64,000 nucleotides of DNA from an uncultured Planctomycetales bacterium (GTDB taxonomy: Bacteria > Planctomycetota > Planctomycetia > Pirellulales > Thermoguttaceae): the NCBI GenBank assembly GCA_937889015.1, contig CALARR010000361.1:1-64000 (forward strand). The letters run 5' to 3'. Each line of letters starts with the position of its first letter. Within the stretch, counting starts at the first letter, position 1. A model generated the notes under the pieces. That model was not told the origin of the DNA. It did not search any database and saw only the letters and a list, made by a program, of their open reading frames with translations. A program made the position numbers and the translations under genes. Positions 8,502 to 17,271 of the stretch are shown here, one piece after another.

Positions 8502-8539
8502 GAGCTGCCGGGGCGACGCAAGGCGCCGCCCCGGCGCTC
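8502..8539. other. GC-rich hairpin between murF and mraY
   Basis: GAGC plus GCCGGGGCG (8502-8515, one bulged T) pairs with CGCCCCGGC plus GCTC (8527-8539). It lies in the 281-bp gap of the otherwise tight mur operon. No T tract follows on the minus strand, so it may be an attenuation or RNA-processing structure rather than a terminator. Confidence 0.45.
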
Positions 8540-8719
8540 AGCCACGAAGCTCCACCGCGAAGCGCTCGCCGGAGCGGCTGACCCAGAAGCCGCGTTCCGG
8601 CAAGTTACGTGCTCCTACCCAGGAGGGACGGGCAGTGCCAGGTTCCCGCGTTCCCAGCACAAACGGCAGAGCTCCTTCAACTGGCCACTCATGGTTCTGA
8701 ACTTCCTCCTCCAATTATC

Positions 8720-10108
8720 TCAAGCACTACGCCGCAAAGGATACTGTTGCAGGGCGTCGACCACCCGTTCCATGGCCATCACCCGCGAGCCCTTCACCAA
8801 CACGGAGTCGCCTGGCTGAATGGCCTGCCCCAGGTGCGGCAAGGCCTCTTCGACCGATGCGCAAGGAATCGTCTTCTTGGCAGCCATGCCGGCGCCTCGC
8901 GCCGCGGCCACAACATGTCGCGCATAGTGCCCGCAAGCAATCAACAGATCGGCATTGGACACCGTAACCACCTGCCGTCCAATGTCACAATGCAGGCTGG
9001 CGGCCATGTCTCCCAACTCAGCCATGTCGCCGCAAGCGACGATCCTCCGGCCCGGTGTATCCAGTCCAGCCAGCAGCTCCAAGGCGGCACGCATGGCGGT
9101 CGGACTGGAGTTGTACGTGTCGTTGATGATCAAGGCGTCGCGAATCTGGAGGACTTCGCATCGCATGGGGAGGCTCTGGAATTCAGCCAAGGCCTCGGCC
9201 ATGGCGGGCAGATCGAGTCCGAAGGCGCGCCCTACCGCTATGGCCGCCAGGGCCGCAGTCAGATGGTGCCGCCCCCAGACTGGAATCTGGAATGACTGGT
9301 CGTTCAGCCTGAACGCCAAACGGCCCGGCGATGTGCGCACGTTGGTCGCACAGAGATCGCAGTCCAAACGAGTCCCAACCCAAGTTATCTTGGCGGAGCA
9401 GTCACGGGTCATTCGCCGCAGCCAGGGATCGTCGCCGAGGACGGCCAGACCCTCGGTGGGCAATGCCGCCAGTAGTTCGGTCTTCGCCTGAGCGACCCCT
9501 TCCTGACTGCCGAATCCCCCAAGGTGTGCATCGCCGATGCACGTGATCACGCCGATCCGAGGCGCACACAGGCCCGCCAACGAAGCAATCTCTCCGACCT
9601 TGCTGGCGCCCAACTCCAGTACGGCGTAGTCTTGTCCGCGCTCGGCCTGCAATAGGCTCAAAGGCACGCCCAATTGATTGTTGAAATTGCCCGGACTGGC
9701 CGAACCGTTGAATCGCGTCCGCAGTACGGTGTGGATCATCTGTCGGGCTGTCGTCTTGCCGACGCTTCCGGTCACGCCAATCACCGTGCCGCTGAAGTGA
9801 CGCCGTGCCGTTGCAGCCCAACGCCAAAGTGAGGAAAGCGTGTTGTCGACCAGAATCGCCCAGCGGTCGGCGGGCGGACGTACCGGTTGGCTGACAATCG
9901 CGCCGGCCGCTCCGCGGCGGAAGGCCTCGATGGCGAAGTCTGAGCCGTCGTAACGCGGTCCACGCAACGCCCAGAAGACCTCGCCCGCAATAATCTCCCG
10001 ACTATCAGTGCTCACGGACCCCAGCCGTTGCGTCAGCAGCGCCGGCGCGCGATCTGCGGGCAGTAACTGTCCGCCGATGGCATGGTGCAGGTCCCGTAAA
10101 GTAGCCAT
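8720..10108 (-). CDS. murF: UDP-MurNAc-tripeptide--D-Ala-D-Ala ligase MurF
   Basis: MurF attaches D-Ala-D-Ala to complete the UDP-MurNAc-pentapeptide. The Mur-ligase ATP loop is VTGSVGKTTARQMIH, the central domain has LELGASKVGEI and GDAHLGGFG, and the C-terminal domain has INDTYNSSPTAMRAALE. The N-terminal uridine-binding region SVSTDSREIIAGEVFWALRG supports family membership. ATG 10108, preceded by AGAGAGA, gives 462 residues; the frame is open further upstream into murE without similarity. It lies 40 bases after murE in the same operon. Confidence 0.95.
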   Translation of the reverse strand: MATLRDLHHAIGGQLLPADRAPALLTQRLGSVSTDSREIIAGEVFWALRGPRYDGSDFAIEAFRRGAAGAIVSQPVRPPADRWAILVDNTLSSLWRWAATARRHFSGTVIGVTGSVGKTTARQMIHTVLRTRFNGSASPGNFNNQLGVPLSLLQAERGQDYAVLELGASKVGEIASLAGLCAPRIGVITCIGDAHLGGFGSQEGVAQAKTELLAALPTEGLAVLGDDPWLRRMTRDCSAKITWVGTRLDCDLCATNVRTSPGRLAFRLNDQSFQIPVWGRHHLTAALAAIAVGRAFGLDLPAMAEALAEFQSLPMRCEVLQIRDALIINDTYNSSPTAMRAALELLAGLDTPGRRIVACGDMAELGDMAASLHCDIGRQVVTVSNADLLIACGHYARHVVAAARGAGMAAKKTIPCASVEEALPHLGQAIQPGDSVLVKGSRVMAMERVVDALQQYPLRRSA

Positions 10109-10148
10109 GATTCTCTCTGCCGACCGCGCCGGGCCGGTGCCGTGGGTG

Positions 10149-11657
10149 TCATCCAAAGAAGGGGCCCTGAGGCTTGGCCTCCGCGGGCAGGAATTCGTAG
10201 AGCCAGCGCCGTGCCACCTCGCGATCATCAAAGGGTATTTGGCGATCGCCGACGATCTGGTGTTGCTCGTGTCCTTTGCCGGCAATCAACACACAATCCC
10301 CCGCTCGCGCTTCGCTCAGCGCCAGGGCGATTGCCTCTGTCCGGTCAGGCACGTGCCGCACCGACGCCCGGGAAGAGAACCCGGCCAGCACTTCCTCGGC
10401 AATGGCCTGCGGGTCTTCACAGCGCGGATTGTCGGTCGTCACAATGGCCTTATCAGCTTGGGCCTCGACGGCCTGGGCCATCAGCGGACGCTTCTGCTGG
10501 TCTCGCTGCCCACCGGCGCCAAAGACGCAGATCAGCCGTCCTCGTGTCACGTGCCGCAATGTCTGCAAGACGCTCGTCAGCGCGTCAGGGGTGTGGGCAT
10601 AGTCTACGAACACACCGAAAGGCTGGCCACAATCCAGACGCTCCAATCGTCCGGGAACACTGTCCACGGCCTCCAGACCGCGAACCACTTGTGGCAACTC
10701 GATGCCGTAGGCGAGACCCAGGGCCGCCGCGACCAGACAATTGGAGACGTGGTGCAGGCCGATCATTCGCGTGCGGACAACAGAAACCTCGCTGCCGGCC
10801 GCCAACAGAAAGGTCTGCTCGCTCAGATGACGCTCCAACAGAATCGCGCTGATCTCGGCCGGTTGGTCAATACCTACGGTCAGCACTGGACCGTCGATGT
10901 ATTGCAGGTAACCGGAGGCCACCGGATCGTCGGCATTGATCACGGCAAACCCTTCCGGAGCAAGGTGCTGAAACAGCTTGGCCTTGGTGCGGCGATAGGC
11001 CAGCAGGCTCTCGTGGTAGTCGAGGTGGTCGCGACGCACATTGGTCACACAGGCGGCGTCGAAGCTCATGCCCGCCACACGCTGCTGGTCGAGGGCGTGG
11101 CTGGAGACCTCCATCACGGCGTGCGAACAACCGTTGGTGACCATCCTTCCCAACCAGGTGGCCAGTTCGTGCGCTGGGGGGGTGGTGTGGCTCGACGGAA
11201 CCGTGTGCTGGCCGTCGAAGCAAGCGATGGTGCCCAGCAAACCAGGCCGGTATCCAGCCGTCGAAAGCACACTGGCAATCAGGCAGGAGGTGGTCGTCTT
11301 GCCGTTGGTGCCGGTCACGCCGATCACCTTCAGACGCTGGCAGGGCTCGCCGGCCAGGGCCTGACACAAGCGGCCATAGGCCTCGCGCGCATCGGGCACC
11401 AGGCACAGCGGAACGGGGGAGTCGGCTACGGGCCGGTCGGCAAGCACGGCTACCGCGCCCCGCGCTGCGGCCTCAGAAACGAACTGCAATCCCTCTTGGC
11501 ACACGCCGGCCAAGGCGGCAAAAACCTGCCCCACGCCAATCTGACGCGAGTCACAGGAACAACCCGTCACGCAGATGTCATCGGCGCCGATGAACTCGGC
11601 GGCCGGCAACACCTGACGCAGGCTAATGCCGTGCCCCAGGGCCGGAGCGATGTGCAT
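10149..11657 (-). CDS. murE: UDP-MurNAc-L-Ala-D-Glu--meso-DAP ligase MurE
   Basis: MurE adds the third residue of the stem peptide. The ATP loop is VTGTNGKTTTSCLIA, the central domain has MEVSSHALDQQRV, and the specificity motif is TTDNPRCEDP; DNPR is the signature of enzymes that use meso-diaminopimelate. This fits a Gram-negative-type peptidoglycan and the nearby lysA. ATG 11657 has GGGAGG ten bases upstream and gives 502 residues. It is the first gene of the minus-strand mur cluster, so the cluster promoter should lie in 11658-12020; mraZ, rsmH, ftsL and ftsI are not upstream. Confidence 0.96.
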   Translation of the reverse strand: MHIAPALGHGISLRQVLPAAEFIGADDICVTGCSCDSRQIGVGQVFAALAGVCQEGLQFVSEAAARGAVAVLADRPVADSPVPLCLVPDAREAYGRLCQALAGEPCQRLKVIGVTGTNGKTTTSCLIASVLSTAGYRPGLLGTIACFDGQHTVPSSHTTPPAHELATWLGRMVTNGCSHAVMEVSSHALDQQRVAGMSFDAACVTNVRRDHLDYHESLLAYRRTKAKLFQHLAPEGFAVINADDPVASGYLQYIDGPVLTVGIDQPAEISAILLERHLSEQTFLLAAGSEVSVVRTRMIGLHHVSNCLVAAALGLAYGIELPQVVRGLEAVDSVPGRLERLDCGQPFGVFVDYAHTPDALTSVLQTLRHVTRGRLICVFGAGGQRDQQKRPLMAQAVEAQADKAIVTTDNPRCEDPQAIAEEVLAGFSSRASVRHVPDRTEAIALALSEARAGDCVLIAGKGHEQHQIVGDRQIPFDDREVARRWLYEFLPAEAKPQGPFFG

Positions 11658-12020
11658 GCTGCAAGGGCCTCCCTGCCCCTATTCACGACCATTCCACCGC
11701 AACACGGAATCGACACCGAGATCCGAAGGGGGTGTCTATTCCTGGAACCGACCTGCCAAATATTATTGTTGAGCAAGGTCCGATTCGATCTTGTGGCCGC
11801 ACTGGCGAGGAACTTCCCTGGACCAAGCCGGCGAAACGTTGAATGTCGGGCGGATTGTCCGTTTTTTCCCGGGATTGTCAAGGCGGAAATGCCGTGGTCT
11901 GCAACGGGGAGCCCGCCCACGCCGTGCAACGCCGCAGATGTAATCGTTTGTTCACGTAGACATCCACCCCCTGCCAAGCGACCATAGAATGGATCGCACC
12001 ACTTTAATGCTTACAAGATC
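11658..12020. other. Divergent intergenic region murE / HTH-EIIA gene
   Basis: This 363-bp region separates two divergently transcribed genes and should contain both promoters. It includes a short AT-rich stretch (about 11757-11775) in otherwise GC-rich DNA. I could not pick out a convincing -35/-10 pair, and no ribosome-binding site is visible before ATG 12021. Confidence 0.5.
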
Positions 12021-12725
12021 ATGGCTTACGAAGATTTCGACATCGACACCCTGGCGGCCTACCTACACCTCGGTCCACAGCAGATCGCGCGCCTGGCCGA
12101 CCGCGGCAAGATCCCCGGACGCAAGGTGAGTGGCCAGTGGCGGTTCTCTCAGGCGGACATTCATCATTGGGTCGAACAGCGCATCGGCTTGTCGGATGAG
12201 GACGAGTTGGTTGCCATGGAGAACGTGCTCCAGAGAGCCGCCCCTGCCGCAGAGCAGCAAGAGATCTCGCTGGCTGACTACCTGCCCGCAGAGGCGATCG
12301 AAGTCCCCTTGGCGGCTCGCACTCGCAACTCGGTGATTTCTTCGATGGTGGACGTGGCCGCGCGCACCGGTTGGCTGTGGGATCCAGCCAAGATGGCCGA
12401 GGCGGTCCGCTCACGTGAAGACATGCACCCCACCACATTGGAAAACGGCGTCGCTCTGTTGCACCCACGCCGTCCCATGGCTGCCATGTTGGGGCAGGCG
12501 TTCTTGGCCCTGGGAGTTACGCAATCCTCCATTCCCTTCGGATCGGGGGTACCTCCGGCCGATGTGTTCTTCTTGATCTGTTCGGTCGATGACCGGGGCC
12601 ACCTTCGCGTACTGGCCCGGTTGAGCCGGTTGCTGAACCAGCCGGGCCTGCTGGAGCAACTGCGTTTGGCCCCCGATTCGGCCGCAGCTCGGCATCTCAT
12701 CTTGGAGGCTGAGTCGAAACTGTGA
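12021..12725 (+). CDS. HTH-domain fused to PTS EIIA (Fru/Ntr type) domain
   Basis: The 234-residue protein has an N-terminal excisionase/MerR-like helix-turn-helix (residues 8-52: LAAYLHLGPQQIARLADRGK, GQWRFSQADIHHWV) and a C-terminal PTS EIIA type-2 domain (about 85-230). The phosphoacceptor is probably His148 in GVALLHPRRP, preceded by the conserved RSREDMHPTTLENG. EIIA-Ntr domains usually act as phosphorylation-dependent regulators. With its own DNA-binding domain this one may couple phosphorelay state directly to transcription. No EI or HPr gene is in the window, so its phosphate donor is unknown. I see no clear ribosome-binding site, and the start rests on the HTH alignment. Confidence 0.85.
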   Translation: MAYEDFDIDTLAAYLHLGPQQIARLADRGKIPGRKVSGQWRFSQADIHHWVEQRIGLSDEDELVAMENVLQRAAPAAEQQEISLADYLPAEAIEVPLAARTRNSVISSMVDVAARTGWLWDPAKMAEAVRSREDMHPTTLENGVALLHPRRPMAAMLGQAFLALGVTQSSIPFGSGVPPADVFFLICSVDDRGHLRVLARLSRLLNQPGLLEQLRLAPDSAAARHLILEAESKL

Positions 12726-12906
12726 TTGCGGTTTCTGAGGAAGGGGCGGGGTCGACTGGCCACCAAGCGTTCGATAAGATTGGAGAAAAGGGTGCCCCTG
12801 GCGGTGGATGGGCGGGGGGCCCAGAGGGGTCGACTCGCACCGGTCCGCTTGGCGAACCCTGCATTGACACTCGACTGCAGTCCGTGAGTTGCCCGGAGAT
12901 TTCAAC

Positions 12907-14181
12907 TTGACTCGTACGACCAACCCCAGTTTCTCGAATCGTCGTTCGCAGATTGCCGGCCTTAGCGTGGCCGAGTTGGCCCAGGAGTTTGGCACGCCCA
13001 CGTTTGTTTATGATGCCGCCCGCATCGCGCAACGGGTGGCGGACCTGAAGGCTTTCGACACAGTGCGCTATGCGCAGAAGGCCTGTTCCACCCTGGCGAT
13101 CCTGGACGTGATCCGCCGCAACGGGGCGGTTGTGGATGCGGTCAGCGCCGGCGAGATCCGACGCGCGTTGGCCGTCGGGTATCAACCCGAAGGGGCGCCG
13201 CCGCCGATCGTTTACACGGCCGATATCTTTGATCGGGAGGCGTTGGAACTCTGCGTGGAACGCCAGATCCACGTGAATTGCGGATCGCCCGACATGATCG
13301 ACCAGTTCGGCACGCGTGCTTTGGGACGCGAGATTACCTTGCGGATCAATCCGGGCTTTGGCCACGGACACAGCCAGAAGACCAATACGGGCGGCGATCA
13401 ATCCAAGCACGGTATCTGGCACGAGGAATTGGCCGACTGCCTGCGGCGCGCCGATCGTTATGGGTTGAAGGTGACCGGCCTGCACATGCACATCGGCTCA
13501 GGCACGGATCTGGAACACCTGGCCCAAGTCTGCGGAGCGATGGAGCAGACGGCCCTGTCGGTCGGACCCAGCGTGACCAACATCAGCACGGGCGGCGGCT
13601 TGCCCATTCCCTATCAGGCCGACCAGTCCTACGTGGACCTGGAAGCCTACTACGCATTGTGGAACGCGACGCGCAAGCGGTTGCAGGAGAAGTTCCACCA
13701 CGCGATCCACCTGGAGATCGAGCCCGGCCGCTACCTCGTGGCGGAGAGCGGTTACCTGATCGCCGAAGTGCGCGCCGTGAAGCATCAGGCCGACAACCTG
13801 TTCTACCTGTTGGACGCCGGCTTCAACAACCTGGCGCGGCCGATCCTCTACGGTTCGTATCACCCCATGGCCGTGACCCTGGCCGAGGAAGGACGCTCGG
13901 TGGTGGAGCGGGATGTGATCGTGGGCGGGCCGCTGTGCGAGTCCGGCGACATCTTCACGCAGGAAGAAGGGGGCTTTGTGGCCAAACGCTGCCTGCCCGA
14001 GGCGCGCGTGGGCGACTTCGTGGTCATCGAATGTGCGGGCGCGTACGGTTTCGTGATGGGCTCGAACTACAACTCCAAGCCCTTGGCCGCCGAAGTGCTG
14101 ATCGAGGATGGCCGGGCGCGGTTGATTCGCCGCCGGCAGACGTTCGAAGACATGACCCGGCTGGAAGTCTTCGACAGGTAG
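12907..14181 (+). CDS. lysA: Diaminopimelate decarboxylase LysA
   Basis: LysA decarboxylates meso-DAP to L-lysine with PLP. The PLP lysine is in VRYAQKACS (Lys58), the glycine loop is NISTGGGLPIP, the substrate part is LEIEPGRYLV, and the C-terminal domain has GGPLCESGDIF with the catalytic Cys from the partner subunit, then ECAGAYGFVMGSNYN. I place the start at TTG 12907 because GGAG at 12894-12897 is nine bases upstream; an in-frame TTG at 12889 would overlap that site. The product has 424 residues. It draws on the same DAP pool that MurE uses in the opposite strand cluster. Confidence 0.93.
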   Translation: MTRTTNPSFSNRRSQIAGLSVAELAQEFGTPTFVYDAARIAQRVADLKAFDTVRYAQKACSTLAILDVIRRNGAVVDAVSAGEIRRALAVGYQPEGAPPPIVYTADIFDREALELCVERQIHVNCGSPDMIDQFGTRALGREITLRINPGFGHGHSQKTNTGGDQSKHGIWHEELADCLRRADRYGLKVTGLHMHIGSGTDLEHLAQVCGAMEQTALSVGPSVTNISTGGGLPIPYQADQSYVDLEAYYALWNATRKRLQEKFHHAIHLEIEPGRYLVAESGYLIAEVRAVKHQADNLFYLLDAGFNNLARPILYGSYHPMAVTLAEEGRSVVERDVIVGGPLCESGDIFTQEEGGFVAKRCLPEARVGDFVVIECAGAYGFVMGSNYNSKPLAAEVLIEDGRARLIRRRQTFEDMTRLEVFDR

Positions 14182-14262
14182 GAAGCACCGACATCCACCG
14201 GTCCCGATATCTGTACCGTGTGCGGCGACGGCCACTACCGAGCACCTATCGATTCCGATGCC

Positions 14263-14305
14263 ACCAATGATCCGCTGTTCCCGTAGCCGCGGAAGGGTCA
14301 TTGGT
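14263..14305 (+). terminator. Inverted repeat after lysA
   Basis: ACCAATGA (14263-14270) and TCATTGGT (14298-14305) are perfect inverted copies with a 27-base loop that itself contains CCGCGG. It lies between lysA and the next gene. The lack of a T tract makes termination only one option; it could be an operator for the following gene. Confidence 0.4.
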
Positions 14306-14342
14306 AATACAGGACTCTATAGCAAGGGAGCCGAGGATTGCC

Positions 14343-15620
14343 ATGCGATACTTCTCACGATGGGTTGTCCGGTACGCGGTCCTGGCCACGTTGGCCTCGC
14401 TGGGGTTAGCAGGCACACGGGCTGCGGCGGAAGGGAAAGGCGAGACCATGTCGTACCGTGAAGCACGTGACTTTCTGGCCAAACACACCACGCTCGTTGA
14501 ACTGACCACCGAGCAAGGGGCCCGCGTAGCCATCTGTCCGAGGTGGCAAGGACGCGTCATGACCTCAACCTGCGCAGGCCTGGATGGACCGAGCTTCGGC
14601 TTCATCAACCGGGCCTTCATCGATCAGGGACAGGCCGATCCGCACTTCAACAACTATGGGGCCGAAGACCGGATGTGGCTTTCGCCCGAAGGCGGCCCCT
14701 TCAGCCTGTGGTTTAAGCATGGCGATCCGCAGGATCTCCCGCATTGGTACACGCCGCCGGCATTGAACGAGGGGGATTGGAGCGTGGTCTCGCGCCCCGG
14801 CGATCCCCACGTGCGCATGACGCGGCGCATGGAACTGACCAACACCGCACGCACCACTCTGACGCTGGATGTCACCCGGGATGTCCGTTTGGCGCACCAA
14901 CAGAATCTGGTGGAATGGTTCGGAGCGAAAGTGGCAGCCACACTGGCGAGGCCGGAGAACCGCCTTGTGGGCTACGAGACCGTTAACACGATCACCAACC
15001 GCGGTGCAGACATGACCCGCGAAGCGGGCCTGGTCTCCATTTGGATGCTGGGCATGCTCAATGCGGGTCCGCAGACCGCCGTGATTGTGCCCTATCGTCC
15101 CGGCGACGAGTCGAAGTTGGGGCCGATAGTCAAGTCAGACTACTTCGGGCCGATCCCGGCCGATCGGCTGAAGATTCTGCCCGAGGCCGTACTCTTCCTG
15201 GCCGATGGCGACTATCGTTCCAAGATCGGCGTTCCACAGAAGCGGGCGCGCAATGTGTTGGGATCGATCGACTTTGCCTGCCGTACGTTGAGCTTGGTGC
15301 AATTCACCATGCCCGATGACCCGACACAGCAACCGTATATGAACAACATGTGGGGCCTGCCTCAGAAGGAACCCTATGTCGGCGACGTGGCCAACAGCTA
15401 CAACGACGGTCCGCCGGAACCGGGCAAGAAGGGCTTCGGCGCCTTCTATGAAATCGAGTCGCTGTCGCCGGCGGCCGAGTTGAAGACTGGCCAGTCGCTG
15501 ACGCACCATCATCGCACGCTGCACATCCAGGCCGACATGCCCGTGCTGGCGGAACTGGTCCGGAAGGTGTTGGGAGTCGACCTGGAGACGGTGCGACGCG
15601 AGATGTTTGGCGCCCGCTGA
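14343..15620 (+). CDS. Exported DUF6786-family protein
   Basis: From ATG 14343 (GAGGA upstream) the 425-residue product starts with a Sec signal peptide: basic MRYFSRWVVRY, hydrophobic core AVLATLASLGLAG, cleavage near TRAAAEG. The body resembles the DUF6786 family, a beta-rich group frequent in Planctomycetota and Bacteroidota, with motifs such as CPRWQGRVMTSTC, GFINRAFID and FGAFYEIESLSPAAEL. The fold is similar to galactose-mutarotase-like domains, which suggests binding of a carbohydrate, but no reaction is known. It stands beside a sugar-type regulator and oxidoreductase genes, so it may take part in handling an extracellular glycan. Confidence 0.75.
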   Translation: MRYFSRWVVRYAVLATLASLGLAGTRAAAEGKGETMSYREARDFLAKHTTLVELTTEQGARVAICPRWQGRVMTSTCAGLDGPSFGFINRAFIDQGQADPHFNNYGAEDRMWLSPEGGPFSLWFKHGDPQDLPHWYTPPALNEGDWSVVSRPGDPHVRMTRRMELTNTARTTLTLDVTRDVRLAHQQNLVEWFGAKVAATLARPENRLVGYETVNTITNRGADMTREAGLVSIWMLGMLNAGPQTAVIVPYRPGDESKLGPIVKSDYFGPIPADRLKILPEAVLFLADGDYRSKIGVPQKRARNVLGSIDFACRTLSLVQFTMPDDPTQQPYMNNMWGLPQKEPYVGDVANSYNDGPPEPGKKGFGAFYEIESLSPAAELKTGQSLTHHHRTLHIQADMPVLAELVRKVLGVDLETVRREMFGAR

Positions 15621-15654
15621 CGCGCCGCGGAAAGGCAACGAACGCGGCTTTACG

Positions 15655-17019
15655 TCATTCGGAACAAATGGAGACTTCAGGGCTCCAGAGGGGCGTTTCG
15701 TTCGATCGTGCGTCGTGTGCCTTGTGGTGCTGGCGGCGGACTTCACCGGGCCGGCCGCCCGTCAGGCGATAAAAGGCGTCGCCCAGGTACTTGCGGCTGC
15801 GAAAGCCGGTCTGTCGGGCAATGGTCTCCAGCGATAGATCGCTGTCGCGGAGCAGTTCCTGGGCACGCACGATGCGTACGCGAAGGATCTCCTGGTGCGG
15901 GCTGCGGCCCAACACGGCCTGCATCTGACGCTCCAAATCGCGACGCGATGTGACGGCAGCCTGAACCACATCGGCGACGCTGATCGGCTGGCAGGCATGA
16001 TCGCGGATGAATCGCAGAGCCCGGGCCAGAGCCGGATTCTCGACGGCCAGGGTGTCGGTCGACAACCGCGTTACGACGTGACTAGGGGGAAACAGGACCT
16101 CGCGCGCCGGCCGGAGCATTCCGCGAGCCATCATCTCTTCCAGCATGGCGGCGGCGCTATGGCCGAAACGCCGTGAGTTCACATCGACGCTGGAAAGCGG
16201 GTGCGTGGCGAGGCTGCACAACTCCTCGTCGTTGTCGACGCCGATTACGGCCGCTTGGTCAGGAACGTTGACGCCCGCGCGGCGGCACGCATCAAGCAAT
16301 TGCAGCGCGCGGTCGTCGTTGCAGCACATGATGCCGACCGGCTTGGGCAGGCTCACCAGCCATCTGTGCAACTGCCGCTGCTCCCCCTCCCAGTCGGGCA
16401 GCTTGCCGCGCGTGCGGCGGACCTCGAACACCCGGCAGTCCAGACTGGCCTGGGCCGCGCATCGGCAGAAGTACTCACAGCGGAAGTCCATGTGTACGTG
16501 CTGCCCGTGCGGTAATCCGAAGAATCCGTAGTGACGCAGGCCCCGTTGCCGCAGGTGATCGAAGGCCATTTGCGCCACGGACCGGTTGTCGATGCCAAAG
16601 ATCGGATCGCGAAACTGAGGCAACCGGCAACTGAGATCGATCAGGGGAAGACGCGTGGCCAACAGGACACGAGCCGCACGCTGGTTCTCGATTCGCGCCA
16701 GGATGCCGTCGCCACGCCATTTGCGGAGCCACTCGGGCAGCGGATCGTGCTGCCCGTGCGGAGTGAAGTAGATCGACCAGGGGCCACTCTCGCGCAGATA
16801 GTCGGCCACGCCGCGGATCAGGCCGCGCGCGTAACCGCGGCTGGTCTCGATCCACACCGCCACGTGAGGAACCTCTTTAGAGCCGGTCCCGGAATCTGTC
16901 GGCGGAACAGTCCCGCTGGGTCGCCCGGCCTGGCTGGGGCGCTTCTGGGATAGGTTCGCAGAATCCGTGGGGCGAACGCATCGGGGGCGTCCGGTAGACT
17001 TGCGGTTGGAGTTCTTCAT
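15655..17019 (-). CDS. XylR-type regulator (LacI-like sensor + AraC HTH)
   Basis: The 454-residue protein combines a periplasmic-binding-protein-like sensor (HVAVWIETSRGYARGLIRG at about 52-70; GIMCCNDDRALQLLDACRR; AAVIGVDNDEELCSLATHPLSSVD) with a C-terminal AraC double helix-turn-helix (VTSRRDLERQMQAVLGRSPH and LETIARQTGFRSRKYLGDAFYRLTG). This is the XylR architecture common in planctomycetes. It is divergently oriented to the Gfo/Idh gene and probably regulates the neighbouring catabolic genes in response to a sugar. The start ATG 17019 is uncertain. An 81-bp dispersed repeat is translated in frame as residues 22-48, just before the sensor; without it the N-terminus would be about 25 residues. 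Confidence 0.88.
   Translation of the reverse strand: MKNSNRKSTGRPRCVRPTDSANLSQKRPSQAGRPSGTVPPTDSGTGSKEVPHVAVWIETSRGYARGLIRGVADYLRESGPWSIYFTPHGQHDPLPEWLRKWRGDGILARIENQRAARVLLATRLPLIDLSCRLPQFRDPIFGIDNRSVAQMAFDHLRQRGLRHYGFFGLPHGQHVHMDFRCEYFCRCAAQASLDCRVFEVRRTRGKLPDWEGEQRQLHRWLVSLPKPVGIMCCNDDRALQLLDACRRAGVNVPDQAAVIGVDNDEELCSLATHPLSSVDVNSRRFGHSAAAMLEEMMARGMLRPAREVLFPPSHVVTRLSTDTLAVENPALARALRFIRDHACQPISVADVVQAAVTSRRDLERQMQAVLGRSPHQEILRVRIVRAQELLRDSDLSLETIARQTGFRSRKYLGDAFYRLTGGRPGEVRRQHHKAHDARSNETPLWSPEVSICSE
16876..16956 (-). repeat. 81-bp dispersed palindromic repeat, copy B
   Basis: Read on the minus strand, this copy encodes NLSQKRPSQAGRPSG and ends in DSGTGSK within the XylR-type regulator, in the same frame and direction as copies C and D in the enolase-superfamily gene. 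Its arms are more diverged (TCCCAGAA against TTCCGGGA). Confidence 0.85.
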
Positions 17020-17271
17020 GGGACAGGCATCCGTCAAAGCACAAGTGGCGGCGGAACGAATGAGGGCGAAGAGGGATCGCACTTCCTCGGATCGACCGGC
17101 AGGAGGGCAATCACCTTGGACAGGCTAGCGGGTGGTTGGTCTGGCGGCAATAGGCCGTTGGCGGGATGTCAGGACAATCGGCCGCAATTGCGCCTCTTGC
17201 GGCATGGGCGCCACAGGCTACCCTGATGGCAGGAAGGATGCAGTGCACTCTCTTTCTGCGAAAGGCGCACC

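Noticed and set aside
10008..11987. A 659-codon open frame on the plus strand opposite murE/murF
   Set aside because: It is the antisense shadow of two certain mur genes in GC-rich DNA, with no start signal and no family resemblance.
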